Program-made: the position numbers and the translations under genes | The notes under the pieces: generated by a model | Told to the model about the DNA's origin: nothing | What the model saw: only the letters and a program-made list of their open reading frames with translations | Database searches by the model: none | DNA from: a virus | Direction: 5' to 3' (one strand) | DNA length: 32,297 nt | IMG/VR virus record: IMGVR_UViG_3300037258_000340 | Coordinates: 1-32,297 of that record | Shown: positions 22,445 through 30,650 of the stretch, in pieces | How the letters are laid out: each line of letters begins with the position of its first letter | How positions within the stretch are numbered: the first letter of the stretch is position 1

Positions 22445-23560
22445 TTAGAGTCCTTTGCGGCGGGCCATCCGTTTGCGGGTATCGGCCGCGATGAAGCGCC
22501 GTACCGCTGCTGGATCGCTCTCCGAATCTTTGGCCGCTTGTTCGCGCTCATCCGGTGGAACAGAGCCGGAGCCGCCGATTTCGGCGGGCGGCGCGGGGGC
22601 GGACGTTACCTTTTTGGGTGCAGCGGCCGCGGCAGGGGCAGAAGTGGAAAACTTGGCCTCGATCTTGAGCAGCTCCCGGAACTGGCGTTGCGGATTCACG
22701 ATGGCCGCGATCCGCTTTAGCTCTTCCGGATTCTTGCCCAGCTCATACAGCACGTGCGCCCCATGGTCGGAGTCAAGGACAAAGGCCTCAACCAGCGAAC
22801 CCTGCTTAATCGGCAGATTCGGGTTTAGAGCCACCGCCTCATAGTCGGGGAGTTTCTTGCTGGCTTCCGCGACCTTTTGCCTCCAGCCGGTGTTGAGCAC
22901 GCGCTGCGCTTCGGTCTGCCGCGCCGTTTCCTCGCTTTTGGTTTGTTCTGCGCGCACCTCTTTCAGGATTTGTTCCCTGTCGTAGACGCGCACGGCGTCG
23001 TGCCATTCGCCGAGGGTTTTGTAGAGCGGCCGACCGTTATCGTCGAGGTCGTCCATCCGGGGAGCTCGCTCCTCTGCCGTCTCACTGTCCGGTTGCGAGC
23101 CCGGATCGTCGGCTGCGGTGAGCTGGCGGAGTTGCTCCTCCATGGTTTCCACTTTCTGTTTCAAACGTCCGCGATCTTCGAGCAACTCTTGAAAGCGCCG
23201 CTCGCTATCTTCGGACGTCTTCTGCTTTGGCTTCTGCGGTGATGCAGGCTCCGAGCCTGCGGCGTCGGTGGTTGTAGCGGGTGCCGGGGCCGCGGTATCG
23301 GCAGGGGTCGCGGGTGTTTCGGTGGAAGTCGCCGAGGCTTCCTCTTTCACGGCAGAAATTGGGGTGTAATCGGGAGGCTTCTCGCCTCTGCGCTTCGCAA
23401 CCGCGCGCTCGCGCGATTCACGCAAAAACCGGCCCGTCTCCCGCGCCTCTTGCGCAGGCGCAGCGGGTTTGGCTGGCGCGGCGGTCGTAGGCGTCGCGGT
23501 TGGATTCGGGGCTGCAGTCGTCGAGGCTGCCGCGGGGGCAGCTGTGGTCGTCGTTTCCAT
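22445..23560 (-). CDS. Scaffolding protein
   Basis: 371 aa from ATG 23560 with AAGGA upstream (P22 scaffold is 303 aa). The N-terminal 90 residues are Ala/Thr/Pro-rich low complexity. The middle (about 140-260) is a charged coiled coil (R-G-R-L-K-Q-K-V-E-T-M-E-E-Q-L). The C-terminus is basic (R-K-R-M-A-R-R-K-G-L), as expected for coat binding by P22-type scaffold. It lies exactly between the portal and coat genes. It directs procapsid assembly and leaves before packaging. Sequence identity to gp8 is not visible, so this is by composition and order. Confidence 0.75.
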   Translation of the reverse strand: METTTTAAPAAASTTAAPNPTATPTTAAPAKPAAPAQEARETGRFLRESRERAVAKRRGEKPPDYTPISAVKEEASATSTETPATPADTAAPAPATTTDAAGSEPASPQKPKQKTSEDSERRFQELLEDRGRLKQKVETMEEQLRQLTAADDPGSQPDSETAEERAPRMDDLDDNGRPLYKTLGEWHDAVRVYDREQILKEVRAEQTKSEETARQTEAQRVLNTGWRQKVAEASKKLPDYEAVALNPNLPIKQGSLVEAFVLDSDHGAHVLYELGKNPEELKRIAAIVNPQRQFRELLKIEAKFSTSAPAAAAAPKKVTSAPAPPAEIGGSGSVPPDEREQAAKDSESDPAAVRRFIAADTRKRMARRKGL

Positions 23561-23581
23561 GGGAGTTTGTCCTTTTTGTTT

Positions 23582-25744
23582 TTAGGCTGGGGGTTGTGTG
23601 GGCGCTGCCGGCGGCGGTTGGGTCACTGGCGGCGGTTGCGTCGCCCGCATCGCTTGTTCGTGCGCGGCTTGGTGCGCCGCCATGTTGGAATCTTGCTGAA
23701 ATCCGAGGATCGCGAGCTCTTTCGCGGCGTCGGCCTGGGCCTGGGTATCGAGAGCTTTCGATTTCGCGGCGAGCTCGGCTTTCACGATCTGTGTGATGAA
23801 GTCCATGGTGGCCTTGTCGAGCAGGTGTTTGCCCTTCATGGACTCGATTTGCGTCTTGTTCGCGAGCTCCAGCACTTTGCCGGCGCGTTCCATATGCAGC
23901 GAGGCGTTCTCCTGCTGCAGCTGCTGCATCTGTGCCTGCAATTGCGCGATCGCGGCTTGCGCCTCGGGCGGGAGATTGTTGGTTTCAGGCGGCGAGATGA
24001 TGTCGGCCAGCTCTTTGCCAAAGATTCCGAGCGAGGAGCGCATGCGAACGCAGATGGCGGCGATTTTCTGAATGATCGGCGGCGGGAATCCCAGTTGCGG
24101 GGCGATCTCTAAGAAATTGTCAGCGAACTCCGATTGCTCTTCGCGTTCCGACTGGTAGCTAGGACCAACCGAAATCGTGACCCCGTACTTCCCTTCTCCC
24201 GTGTGCAGAACGTCTTCGTTTGGGTTTTGCACCTGATAATGCTGATCGTTGATGCGCATGGTGGCATACGATCCATCGGGTTTCATGATTGGGGCATCGC
24301 GCGCCGTGTCGTAGACCAGATCGAGCGCTTCATTCACCTGCCAGTACATGTTCTGCAGGTAGCGATCGTAGTTATCGACGAAGTGAAAGGCCCCGATGTC
24401 CTCCATTGTTTTGATCTTGTCGAGGGCAATGCCGGATTTCTCATTCTGCCGCTGGGCGGCCGTCGGCAGCTGCGAAATCCCCATCGCGGCCTGCACGGAG
24501 CGGCGCCCGGATTCCTTTGCCTGTTCATACACCACAACGTTCGGGGTGAACTGCGGGCGGGTGGGCAGCGGAAGTACCTGGCCTGTGGCGCTGTCGACGA
24601 CCGGATCAGCCTGCACGTAAGCTCGCGGGATTTTATTCAGCATCTCCCAGGCTTCGGCGTCTGATTCAAACTGCCCTTTGTAGCCGACAAACGGGGCTTT
24701 CGGCGCCATCCCCATCTCTTCCGCTTCCTGGGAGATGGCGTAGGCCATAAACATTGCCGGGTCACGCGCCAGGCGCACCATCGACATCAGGTGCCGCTTG
24801 GGACCGTTGCCGAAGTCGGCGTAAAGCTGCTTGCCGAAGCAGCCGCAGATCGGAATCCGTGTGCCCACCCACGGGTTGACCTGCAGGATCTCGACTCCGT
24901 TGGTCACGTACTGCTTGACCACTTTCTTTTCGTCCTGCATCTCACGCAGAACCTTGATCTGGTCGCGCAGCTTGGCGAAGCGGCCCATCTTGTCGCGTCC
25001 GCTCACCACATCCTTAATTTCCTCTTCGTAGGCGATGACCGGACCTTCCGGCGAATCGATCAGCAGGAGCCGTACCGGTTCGGTGGTGACCTTCCAGTAG
25101 CCGGCGAGCTGCAGATCGTCCTCGCGAATCCAGTTGTGGGCTTCATACATCTCCTCGCCCGAAAAGCTGGTGATCTTCGCCTTGGGGAAACGCTTTTTGA
25201 AACGCTCGCGGCTGATCACGTCGATTTCAAAGACTTCCTCAACGTCCGATCCATCCGGCATGCGGTAATGCGGGCTGAAGATGATGGTGTCGGGGTTCTC
25301 GATGGGCTTGATGCGCAGCTCTAAATCGAAGGTCTTGCCCGGAACTTTTTGCGTGGTCAGGCGTGAGTACCCCACACTGCGCATAATCATATTGTCGAAA
25401 GCTGTGATGTGTGACTGTTGGGCGCTCGACCGGTAGTCGATGCCGCGAATCAGGTTGGCTCGTTTCTCGGCGTTCTTGTCATTAGCTCCATCGCCCTCAG
25501 GGATAACCTGTGGGGCACGCTTATTCTGCCGGATTTGATTGCCGGCCTGGTTGAGATACTGGCCGAGCTCATCAAACGCCATACAGGGACGCCGCGCTTC
25601 TTCACGGGCCAGGCGATCTTCCGGTTCCCACGGGTCGCCGGCCACGAAGCGCATATCAACCTTGCCTTGCTCGCGGATGTGGTTCGTGGCCTGCGAGTAA
25701 TCAGAGAAAGCCTCGCGGATTTCTTTGGGAGTGGGTTCAGACAT
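23582..25744 (-). CDS. Portal protein, P22 gp1-like
   Basis: 720 aa from ATG 25744, whose A overlaps the preceding stop (TAATG). An extension to 25780 is rejected. P22 gp1 is 725 aa. Diagnostic parts: R-F-V-A-G-D-P-W-E-P-E, then R-R-P-C-M-A-F-D-E-L-G-Q-Y-L-N-Q and N-Q-I-R-Q-N-K-R-A-P-Q-V near the N-terminus. Next come the S-A-Q-Q-S-H-I-T-A-F helix and S-V-G-Y-S, typical of the P22 portal family. The last 140 residues are Gln/Ala-rich helix (A-Q-L-Q-A-Q-M-Q-Q-L-Q-Q-E) corresponding to the barrel domain. The tail is Pro-rich. It forms the dodecameric DNA gate and docks TerL and the gp4-like protein. Confidence 0.92.
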   Translation of the reverse strand: MSEPTPKEIREAFSDYSQATNHIREQGKVDMRFVAGDPWEPEDRLAREEARRPCMAFDELGQYLNQAGNQIRQNKRAPQVIPEGDGANDKNAEKRANLIRGIDYRSSAQQSHITAFDNMIMRSVGYSRLTTQKVPGKTFDLELRIKPIENPDTIIFSPHYRMPDGSDVEEVFEIDVISRERFKKRFPKAKITSFSGEEMYEAHNWIREDDLQLAGYWKVTTEPVRLLLIDSPEGPVIAYEEEIKDVVSGRDKMGRFAKLRDQIKVLREMQDEKKVVKQYVTNGVEILQVNPWVGTRIPICGCFGKQLYADFGNGPKRHLMSMVRLARDPAMFMAYAISQEAEEMGMAPKAPFVGYKGQFESDAEAWEMLNKIPRAYVQADPVVDSATGQVLPLPTRPQFTPNVVVYEQAKESGRRSVQAAMGISQLPTAAQRQNEKSGIALDKIKTMEDIGAFHFVDNYDRYLQNMYWQVNEALDLVYDTARDAPIMKPDGSYATMRINDQHYQVQNPNEDVLHTGEGKYGVTISVGPSYQSEREEQSEFADNFLEIAPQLGFPPPIIQKIAAICVRMRSSLGIFGKELADIISPPETNNLPPEAQAAIAQLQAQMQQLQQENASLHMERAGKVLELANKTQIESMKGKHLLDKATMDFITQIVKAELAAKSKALDTQAQADAAKELAILGFQQDSNMAAHQAAHEQAMRATQPPPVTQPPPAAPTQPPA

Positions 25745-26331
25745 TACGCGCTTGCCGCCTCCAACCGAGCCGCGGGGCACCTGGGGCAGATAGAGACTTC
25801 TTTGGTTTCAATCTTTCCGCTCTCGGAATTTTTCCGGGCGAATTTCTGAAACACCCAGCCATGACGTTGCGCGGCGGCATAGGCTGCGATCGCATCGAGC
25901 GCGTAATAAATCCCCTCGCGGGTGCATTTCGAGCAGACGAGCTGCAGGGCGCCCTTGGCCTGGTCGCGTATACCGGACTCTTTCAGTGCCTTTTCTGCCT
26001 GCGCTTCAAGGGGCGACTGGCGTGGGTGGTAATCCTTAAACGGGGTGAAGGTTCCGTCGGCGTTTTGGATCGGGAGCTGCAGCTCCTCCGCTTCCTGTTT
26101 GCCGCGCATGATGTACCAATCGAGCGGCTTCGCCTCAAAGCGCAGATGTGGGCGCATGACGTCGTAGCAAACTTTTCGCTGCTCTCCCGTCGAGACCGAG
26201 AGCAGAACTTTGCGGAAGTGCTCGTGATCCTGAATGCAGAAGGCCATCTGCTGGATGATCTGGGGATCGTCGAGCCCACCGAAGCCGAGTTTCTTCATCT
26301 CGTGGTTGACTTGTTTTTGTCGGATGTTCAT
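25744..26331 (-). CDS. Hypothetical protein with C-terminal zinc-finger-like Cys, upstream of portal
   Basis: 195 aa from ATG 26331 with GAGGGGGG just upstream. The N-terminal two thirds are helical and polar. The C-terminus has L-V-C-S-K-C-T-R-E-G and V-S-I-C-P-R-C-P-A-A-R, a four-Cys zinc-binding pattern about 53 residues apart. Stop and portal start overlap (TAATG), so translation is coupled. I do not recognise the family. An early head-assembly or terminase-associated role is possible. Confidence 0.6.
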   Translation of the reverse strand: MNIRQKQVNHEMKKLGFGGLDDPQIIQQMAFCIQDHEHFRKVLLSVSTGEQRKVCYDVMRPHLRFEAKPLDWYIMRGKQEAEELQLPIQNADGTFTPFKDYHPRQSPLEAQAEKALKESGIRDQAKGALQLVCSKCTREGIYYALDAIAAYAAAQRHGWVFQKFARKNSESGKIETKEVSICPRCPAARLEAASA

Positions 26332-26371
26332 AGTCCCCCCTCGTGTGTATGGGGTTTTCGTGCTTTCGTGG

Positions 26372-26611
26372 TTATTCCGTTTCTGACTCTTCCGGCATCG
26401 GCGCCGCTGCGGCGGGCATCTCGCCTACCTGGTGCGGAATGCCCAAGTGTTGCGCCAGGTGTGTCAGCACGTGGCCGGCCGGCAGCACCACGCGGTTTTT
26501 CGGCATGGGGAATTTATGCTCCGAGGCTGGCTGTTTAAAGCCGTGGAGCATGTGTTTGACTTGATGGCCGTCCCCGACCTTCTGAATGATGACGTGTGCG
26601 AGTTGTTCCAT
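26372..26611 (-). CDS. Small His-rich phage protein
   Basis: 79 aa from ATG 26611. Many His residues lie in the first 60 positions (G-D-G-H-Q-V-K-H-M-L-H-G-F, H-V-L-T-H-L-A-Q-H). It has an M-P-K-N-R-V-V-L turn and an acidic Ala/Pro tail. No Cys, no membrane segment. A purine-rich segment (CAGGAATATAGGG) precedes the start. Family unknown. Confidence 0.55.
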   Translation of the reverse strand: MEQLAHVIIQKVGDGHQVKHMLHGFKQPASEHKFPMPKNRVVLPAGHVLTHLAQHLGIPHQVGEMPAAAAPMPEESETE

Positions 26612-26617
26612 GGGTCC

Positions 26618-26851
26618 CTATATTCCTGCGCGGGTGCGCATGTGATTGGCGTGGCCTAAAACGTGGTTGGCCTTCGCTTTGATCTTGGCCGCCGCGCCCG
26701 GTGAGAGTTTGCCTTTCTTCACCATCTGCGTGGCGCGCGCTTTTGCGTTCGCTGCGTGGGCTCGGTCGGGCATTGGGTACTTGCGCTGTCCCGGCAACCC
26801 GAATTCCGAGCTGGGGATGCGCTTGCGGGCGCTGCTGTTCAGTTTTGCCAT
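26618..26851 (-). CDS. Small basic phage protein, DUF6582-like
   Basis: 77 aa from ATG 26851 with TTAAGGAA upstream. It contains L-P-G-Q-R-K-Y-P-M-P-D-R-A-H-A-A-N-A, the FALPxxRKYPIPDxxHARNA motif I know from small phage proteins of the DUF6582 type. It is strongly basic and helical otherwise. Role in the particle or in assembly is unknown. Confidence 0.7.
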   Translation of the reverse strand: MAKLNSSARKRIPSSEFGLPGQRKYPMPDRAHAANAKARATQMVKKGKLSPGAAAKIKAKANHVLGHANHMRTRAGI

Positions 26852-27047
26852 ACAGGTTCCTTAAAAAATTGAGCCGCGTCGCTTCTGCGGTGCCCTCTGA
26901 CCGTGGCGTACAAGTGGTAACGCCAGGGCTAGGCAAGCGGCTGGCGGAATATGGAAAAAAGCTCCAGCCGGAGGCATCAATGCCACGTGCGCTGCCCCCG
27001 GCTCAACGGAGCAGTTCTTTCCGCAGGCGACGGAAATCGCCCAACGG
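26852..27047. other. Spacer without a supported gene
   Basis: 196 bp between the beta-helix gene and the small basic gene. A leftward GTG frame at 26986-26861 (41 aa, hydrophobic middle A-A-C-L-A-L-A-L-P-L) exists but has no convincing ribosome-binding site and could be chance. No promoter or terminator that I can support. Confidence 0.4.
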
Positions 27048-28049
27048 TTAGGTCGCGACGATGCCTTTGGTGCCGTTGGTCGCGGTGCCACCACCGAAGT
27101 AGGTCTGCGCCTTGGTGGTTGCATCGCCTACCGCTGTGACGCCAACCCACATGGAGGCGGGATCTAGGATGGCCACGCCGCCCACCGTCGCTACCAACTT
27201 GAACAGCTGCGCGATTGCGGTCGATCCTGAATTGATGGCGTTGATGAACTGGCAGTTGCGGAAGAGCACGAAGCGGTCGAGCGCTGCCGCGGCGTTTCCA
27301 AGCAAGGCATATTGCAGGCCGTCGCTCGAGTAAAACTGGAAAATACAGGAGTCAAACACGTTGCGCGGGCCGCCGCCCTGAATTTCTACCGAGGCGTTGG
27401 CTAGAGTGCGGATCACCGTGTCGATACCGATGGTGCAGCCCTGGAAGTAGTTCTCCTGGCTGCCCGATTTAATTAGGATGTTGCGCGATCCCGCGTCGGT
27501 GGCTCCGGTGGCATCACCCATGCCGGCGATGTGGCAATTCTTGAAGACATTGCGCGCCCCGGCCGAGAGTGTGAGACAGATTTCGGCCGCGATCCCGGCA
27601 TTGAAGCCGTGGAAAAATTCAACATTGGCGAACAAACACGCGTTGGCTGTGACGGTGAAGAAATTCGCAAAGGCTGCAACGCCTGACGTTGGAGCGATGC
27701 GGGCACGCTGCGAGAACAAAGACGGCGCGCATACGCCCACTAGGTGAGCTGCGTTCTTCGCCCAGGTAAATCCGGCGGAGAGGCGGGCGGTAGAGGCCGT
27801 GGTGCCATCGGACATCAGCACCAGCACATCGTTTCTGCCCTGGCCAAGCAGCGCATAGCCTTGCCCGAGTGTTTGGACCGCGGTGGCCGGTGTCAGACCG
27901 TCGTTTTGGTCGTTTCCGTTTTTCGGATCGAGATAGTACAGCGTGCCGGTGGTGAAGATGCCGGCGGCGGCGATCGCTTGCGCGATCATCTGCGCGGTCT
28001 GCGGGGTGAAGGCTCCGTAACTCTGGATGCCTAGCGGTGTGGAATTCAT
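27048..28049 (-). CDS. Right-handed beta-helix protein
   Basis: 333 aa from ATG 28049 with AGAAAGGG upstream. A short helical start (T-A-Q-M-I-A-Q-A-I-A-A-A) precedes Y-Y-L-D-P-K-N-G-N-D-Q-N-D-G, a typical N-terminus of pectate-lyase-like beta-helices (x-G-x-D-x-N-D-G-x-T). The rest shows repeated coils with N-V-E-F, F-K-N-C-H-I-A-G, Y-F-Q-G-C-T-I-G, F-D-S-C-I-F and F-R-N-C-Q-F spaced about 20-30 residues. No catalytic triad can be assigned. It sits between TerL and the portal, away from the spike genes, and has no signal peptide. A head fibre or decoration is plausible. Confidence 0.75.
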   Translation of the reverse strand: MNSTPLGIQSYGAFTPQTAQMIAQAIAAAGIFTTGTLYYLDPKNGNDQNDGLTPATAVQTLGQGYALLGQGRNDVLVLMSDGTTASTARLSAGFTWAKNAAHLVGVCAPSLFSQRARIAPTSGVAAFANFFTVTANACLFANVEFFHGFNAGIAAEICLTLSAGARNVFKNCHIAGMGDATGATDAGSRNILIKSGSQENYFQGCTIGIDTVIRTLANASVEIQGGGPRNVFDSCIFQFYSSDGLQYALLGNAAAALDRFVLFRNCQFINAINSGSTAIAQLFKLVATVGGVAILDPASMWVGVTAVGDATTKAQTYFGGGTATNGTKGIVAT

Positions 28050-28088
28050 GGGATTAACCCTTTCTTCTACTGCGCGCGCTCTGAGGCC

Positions 28089-28108
28089 TCGACGGGCGAT
28101 CCCGTCGA
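28089..28108. promoter_or_regulatory. Perfect hairpin between TerL and beta-helix genes
   Basis: TCGACGGG and CCCGTCGA pair across a four-base loop in the 94-bp gap downstream of TerL. No T-run follows on either strand, so it is more likely an mRNA-processing or attenuation structure than a terminator. Confidence 0.5.
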
Positions 28109-28143
28109 AGCGGATTCATTAAGCGCGATGTTGCGGAAAGTCT

Positions 28144-29667
28144 TCAGGCATAAGTGCTGAGCCGATAAGGAGGCGCTGCTTTCTTCGGCGGCTTCTGCGG
28201 GAGCACCGGCGCTGCATAGGTCAGTGCCAGCGAATCGGCGTCGTCCGGGGAACTCGATTCGACACCCAGCTTCTGCAGCCGCTTCATCATGAGTTCTTTC
28301 GATTCGAGCTTCACCCGTTGCTTCGGATCGCTCACTAGCATCGGCTTCGCGAGATCCGCTGCGAGGCCTGGGTCCTTATCGATTGCCAGGCCATCGAGCA
28401 GGGATTGCTTCAGCTTTCCCCATATCTCGTCTCGGCGATAAGCAAATTTCGGATCGGTTGAATCCTGTCCGAAGTTCACCTCCATGATGTTCTTGTGGCC
28501 GAGCGCGCGAAGCCTGGCGACAACCGGGCCGGCGATGCCCGCAGAATCACAGAACAACATGTCGACCTTCTGCCGGCGGCCGCCGATTTCGTACTCCCGG
28601 GTCAGGATGTCGCCGAGCTTGCCGACCATCACCGCCGGGTCGCGGGTAAATTCACCCTTGACGCGCACTGGCGGAATCGAGCGCGCATCCATCCCCTTGC
28701 GAAAGCGCACCACGTTGTCGGCTGAGCCGCCCCAGGCGAAGTCGCATCCCGCGACCAGCGCGTCATCAGGCAGCGAGCGCGCTGGAACCATTTGCGCCTT
28801 TGAGATCAGATCGAGGTCGATGAATTGCCCAGCTGCGCCTTTCGGGAAGAGTCCACGCGCGCGTACGCGGAAGTAGTCGGAATCCTCATTCCCTTCGCAC
28901 TCGGCGAGCCAGCCTTTAATTTCTTCGAGGTTGCAACCCTCTACCTCGCGCGAATCAATCACCCGCTGCGTCCAGCGGTGGCGCAGGTTGCCAAACACGG
29001 CTTCGTAAAACGTGCCGGTGTTGACCGAGCAGTTCGAGATCGCAAAAAGAATCTTCTCGGTGTCCGCGTCGGTGAGTGCGCCGCGCGCCACGCGGTAAAT
29101 CTCGTTCGGGATGGGCGCGGCTTCCTCGAACAGGTAAAGCATTCTGCGCCCGGCGTTGTGCTTGCCGGCGAAGGCCTGTGGATTCTCGTTCGACCAGGGC
29201 ATGAAGTCGAGCCGCCAGGTACTCTCCCGCGCGGAATCGTCCGCTTTGATCGAGCTCACTTGCACATTGAACCAGTGCGCATTAATGGCGCGGCGAAACC
29301 AGCGGGAAAATTCCGGCTGTACGACAGTGGTCAGCTGACGATCGGTGTTGGCGGTAACGCGCGCCATGGCGTCGAGCATCGTGGATTGTGCCCACCAGGA
29401 AAGGAATGCGGCGAGCGTCGTTTTGCCGATGCCATGCCCCGAGCTGAGCGCGCGCGCGTAAACCTGGTCGCGCGTCTCCGGGTTGCGCAGATGTTCCCCG
29501 AGCAACTCCAGCTCTTCGCACTGCCACTTGCGCGGACCGTTGAATCCGGCTAGATCGCCTTCGCCCCAGGGGAAGCCGAACAGCACCGCTCCGAGCGGGT
29601 CCCAGCGGAATTCCGCCAGGCGGTCAGCCAACTCCTGCTCAAAATCAATTTGTGCGGCGGTAGCCAT
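28144..29667 (-). CDS. Terminase large subunit
   Basis: 507 aa from ATG 29667, adjacent to the TerS-like stop (P22 gp2 is 499 aa). Walker A S-G-H-G-I-G-K-T at 76-83 and Walker B M-L-Y-L-F-E-E-A at 176-183. The second acidic pair is E-E rather than D-E, and an I-S-N-C-S motif-III-like stretch follows. The C-terminal nuclease shows A-G-C-D-F-A-W-G-G, M-L-F-C-D-S-A-G and D-D-A-D-S-L-A-L, giving the conserved acidic triad of RNase H-like packaging nucleases. It cuts concatemeric DNA and drives it through the portal. Confidence 0.93.
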   Translation of the reverse strand: MATAAQIDFEQELADRLAEFRWDPLGAVLFGFPWGEGDLAGFNGPRKWQCEELELLGEHLRNPETRDQVYARALSSGHGIGKTTLAAFLSWWAQSTMLDAMARVTANTDRQLTTVVQPEFSRWFRRAINAHWFNVQVSSIKADDSARESTWRLDFMPWSNENPQAFAGKHNAGRRMLYLFEEAAPIPNEIYRVARGALTDADTEKILFAISNCSVNTGTFYEAVFGNLRHRWTQRVIDSREVEGCNLEEIKGWLAECEGNEDSDYFRVRARGLFPKGAAGQFIDLDLISKAQMVPARSLPDDALVAGCDFAWGGSADNVVRFRKGMDARSIPPVRVKGEFTRDPAVMVGKLGDILTREYEIGGRRQKVDMLFCDSAGIAGPVVARLRALGHKNIMEVNFGQDSTDPKFAYRRDEIWGKLKQSLLDGLAIDKDPGLAADLAKPMLVSDPKQRVKLESKELMMKRLQKLGVESSSPDDADSLALTYAAPVLPQKPPKKAAPPYRLSTYA

Positions 29668-30099
29668 TTACAGAGGGATTTGCGGACCAGTCACAACCGT
29701 AGTTCGATACGCGCGCTTTGCTGCTTTCTCCATTGCGACTCTCATGCGCTCGCCTAATTCGTGGGTGACGTTCATCTCGATGGGCTTGTCGTGGATGTGG
29801 TTCACGGTGTCGACTGGTTTGCCGTAGGCCCGGTCTTCGAGATAACGCAAGAGATTGGTCAGCGGGATGATGGAAAACTTGCCTTGGTAGTCGCCGCTGT
29901 CGATCTTCGAGCCGATCTTCGAGCCAACGTCGCGTCCCCCGGGTATCAATCCCAGGCGCTTTTTTTCGAGATCAATGAGCGCCAGCCATGTCTCTTCGGC
30001 TTTTGCCTTCGCGAGCACGCGCGCGGCGACGGAGGTATCGGTAGGCCGCTCCGCTTTTTTCCGTCCGGCTCCCTGCCTCGATCCGCCTCGCTTTTGCAT
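29668..30099 (-). CDS. Probable terminase small subunit
   Basis: 143 aa from ATG 30099, overlapping the previous stop by three bases. An extension to 30252 would run through another gene and is rejected. It begins K-R-G-G-S-R-Q-G-A-G-R-K-K, the G-G-R/S-x-x-G-x-G basic start often seen in small terminases. It later has L-L-R-Y-L-E-D-R-A-Y-G-K-P-V-D-T, a widely shared TerS C-terminal signature. It directly precedes TerL. It recognises the packaging start site. Confidence 0.75.
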   Translation of the reverse strand: MQKRGGSRQGAGRKKAERPTDTSVAARVLAKAKAEETWLALIDLEKKRLGLIPGGRDVGSKIGSKIDSGDYQGKFSIIPLTNLLRYLEDRAYGKPVDTVNHIHDKPIEMNVTHELGERMRVAMEKAAKRAYRTTVVTGPQIPL

Positions 30100-30302
30100 C
30101 ACTGTGCATCTGCGCTGAGCGGCGCATACTGGTGCTCGATCAGGGCGCGCTGGCTGTCGTATCGCGCTTTCAGTTTTGCCAGTCGTCGCCTGCGGCCGTC
30201 TTTGATCCGTTCGTCCCGTGGGCGCTGCGGGGCTAGACGATTCAGCCACCATCCCGCTGCGCCGATCACATACACCTGGTCGAGATTTAAATTGTTCATC
30301 AT
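30099..30302 (-). CDS. Small basic protein upstream of TerS
   Basis: 67 aa from ATG 30302 (the next codon is also ATG), overlapping the previous stop by four bases. The first 30 residues include Y-V-I-G-A-A-G-W-W-L-N-R-L. The rest is basic (R-R-R-R-L-A-K-L-K-A-R-Y). No cysteines. Family unknown, but translational coupling on both sides supports it as real. Confidence 0.55.
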   Translation of the reverse strand: MMNNLNLDQVYVIGAAGWWLNRLAPQRPRDERIKDGRRRRLAKLKARYDSQRALIEHQYAPLSADAQ

Positions 30303-30475
30303 GCTGTCAGCTCCGCAAAGTGCCGCTCGATCCCGGTGACCGGTGCGCAGGCCAGCGCTTCGAGCAGGTGCACCGAGATAACCGCCCGGCTCCCGCAGCA
30401 TTCGCAGTGTCCATGCTGGTCGAGCGGGCCGACGTGGTAACAGTTACCGCACTCGTGGGGTTCGTGGTGGCACAT
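30299..30475 (-). CDS. Small zinc-finger-like protein
   Basis: 58 aa from ATG 30475. An in-frame longer frame to 30577 has a poor Arg-rich extension overlapping another gene and is rejected. The sequence M-C-H-H-E-P-H-E-C-G-N-C-Y-H and H-C-E-C-C-G-S-R-A offers many Cys/His ligands, giving one or two zinc sites. The rest is an Ala/Leu helix. Its stop overlaps the next start by four bases. Confidence 0.55.
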   Translation of the reverse strand: MCHHEPHECGNCYHVGPLDQHGHCECCGSRAVISVHLLEALACAPVTGIERHFAELTA

Positions 30476-30480
30476 GAGAG

Positions 30481-30618
30481 TTACCAGCCGAACATTCCGC
30501 CCACCGCGCGGGCGATGAAAGCATTGATCACGAAGTAGAGCGCAGTGGCTCCTACGACGATTCCCCCGGCGAACCATAGGGCTGCTCCGGGAATGTGTAG
30601 GTGGAGGGTGAGGTTCAT
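30481..30618 (-). CDS. 45-aa single-span membrane protein
   Basis: Complement ATG 30618 to TAA 30481, 45 residues. A polar start (M-N-L-T-L-H-L-H-I-P-G) is followed by about 24 hydrophobic residues (A-L-W-F-A-G-G-I-V-V-G-A-T-A-L-Y-F-V-I) and then A-R-A-V-G-G-M-F-G-W. The shape strongly suggests a small inner-membrane protein. No clear Shine-Dalgarno. Function unknown. Confidence 0.5.
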   Translation of the reverse strand: MNLTLHLHIPGAALWFAGGIVVGATALYFVINAFIARAVGGMFGW

Positions 30619-30650
30619 GGCGTTTGAATTCGCCTACTAAATCAAAAGAA

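Noticed and set aside
23450-24112. 220-codon rightward frame opposite portal/scaffold
   Set aside because: Arg/Gly/Leu-rich, spans two real genes, no start signal.
26861-26986. 41-aa leftward GTG frame
   Set aside because: No ribosome-binding site, short, composition ambiguous. Mentioned only as spacer content.
28050-28143. Leftward reading frame after TerL (ends K-T-F-R-N-I-A-L-N-E-S-A...)
   Set aside because: Sequence looks protein-like for about 25 residues, but no start codon fits and it overlaps the TerL end. Not enough support.
28825-29553. 242-codon rightward frame
   Set aside because: It lies opposite the TerL gene, which has full ATPase and nuclease motifs. Shadow in GC-rich DNA.
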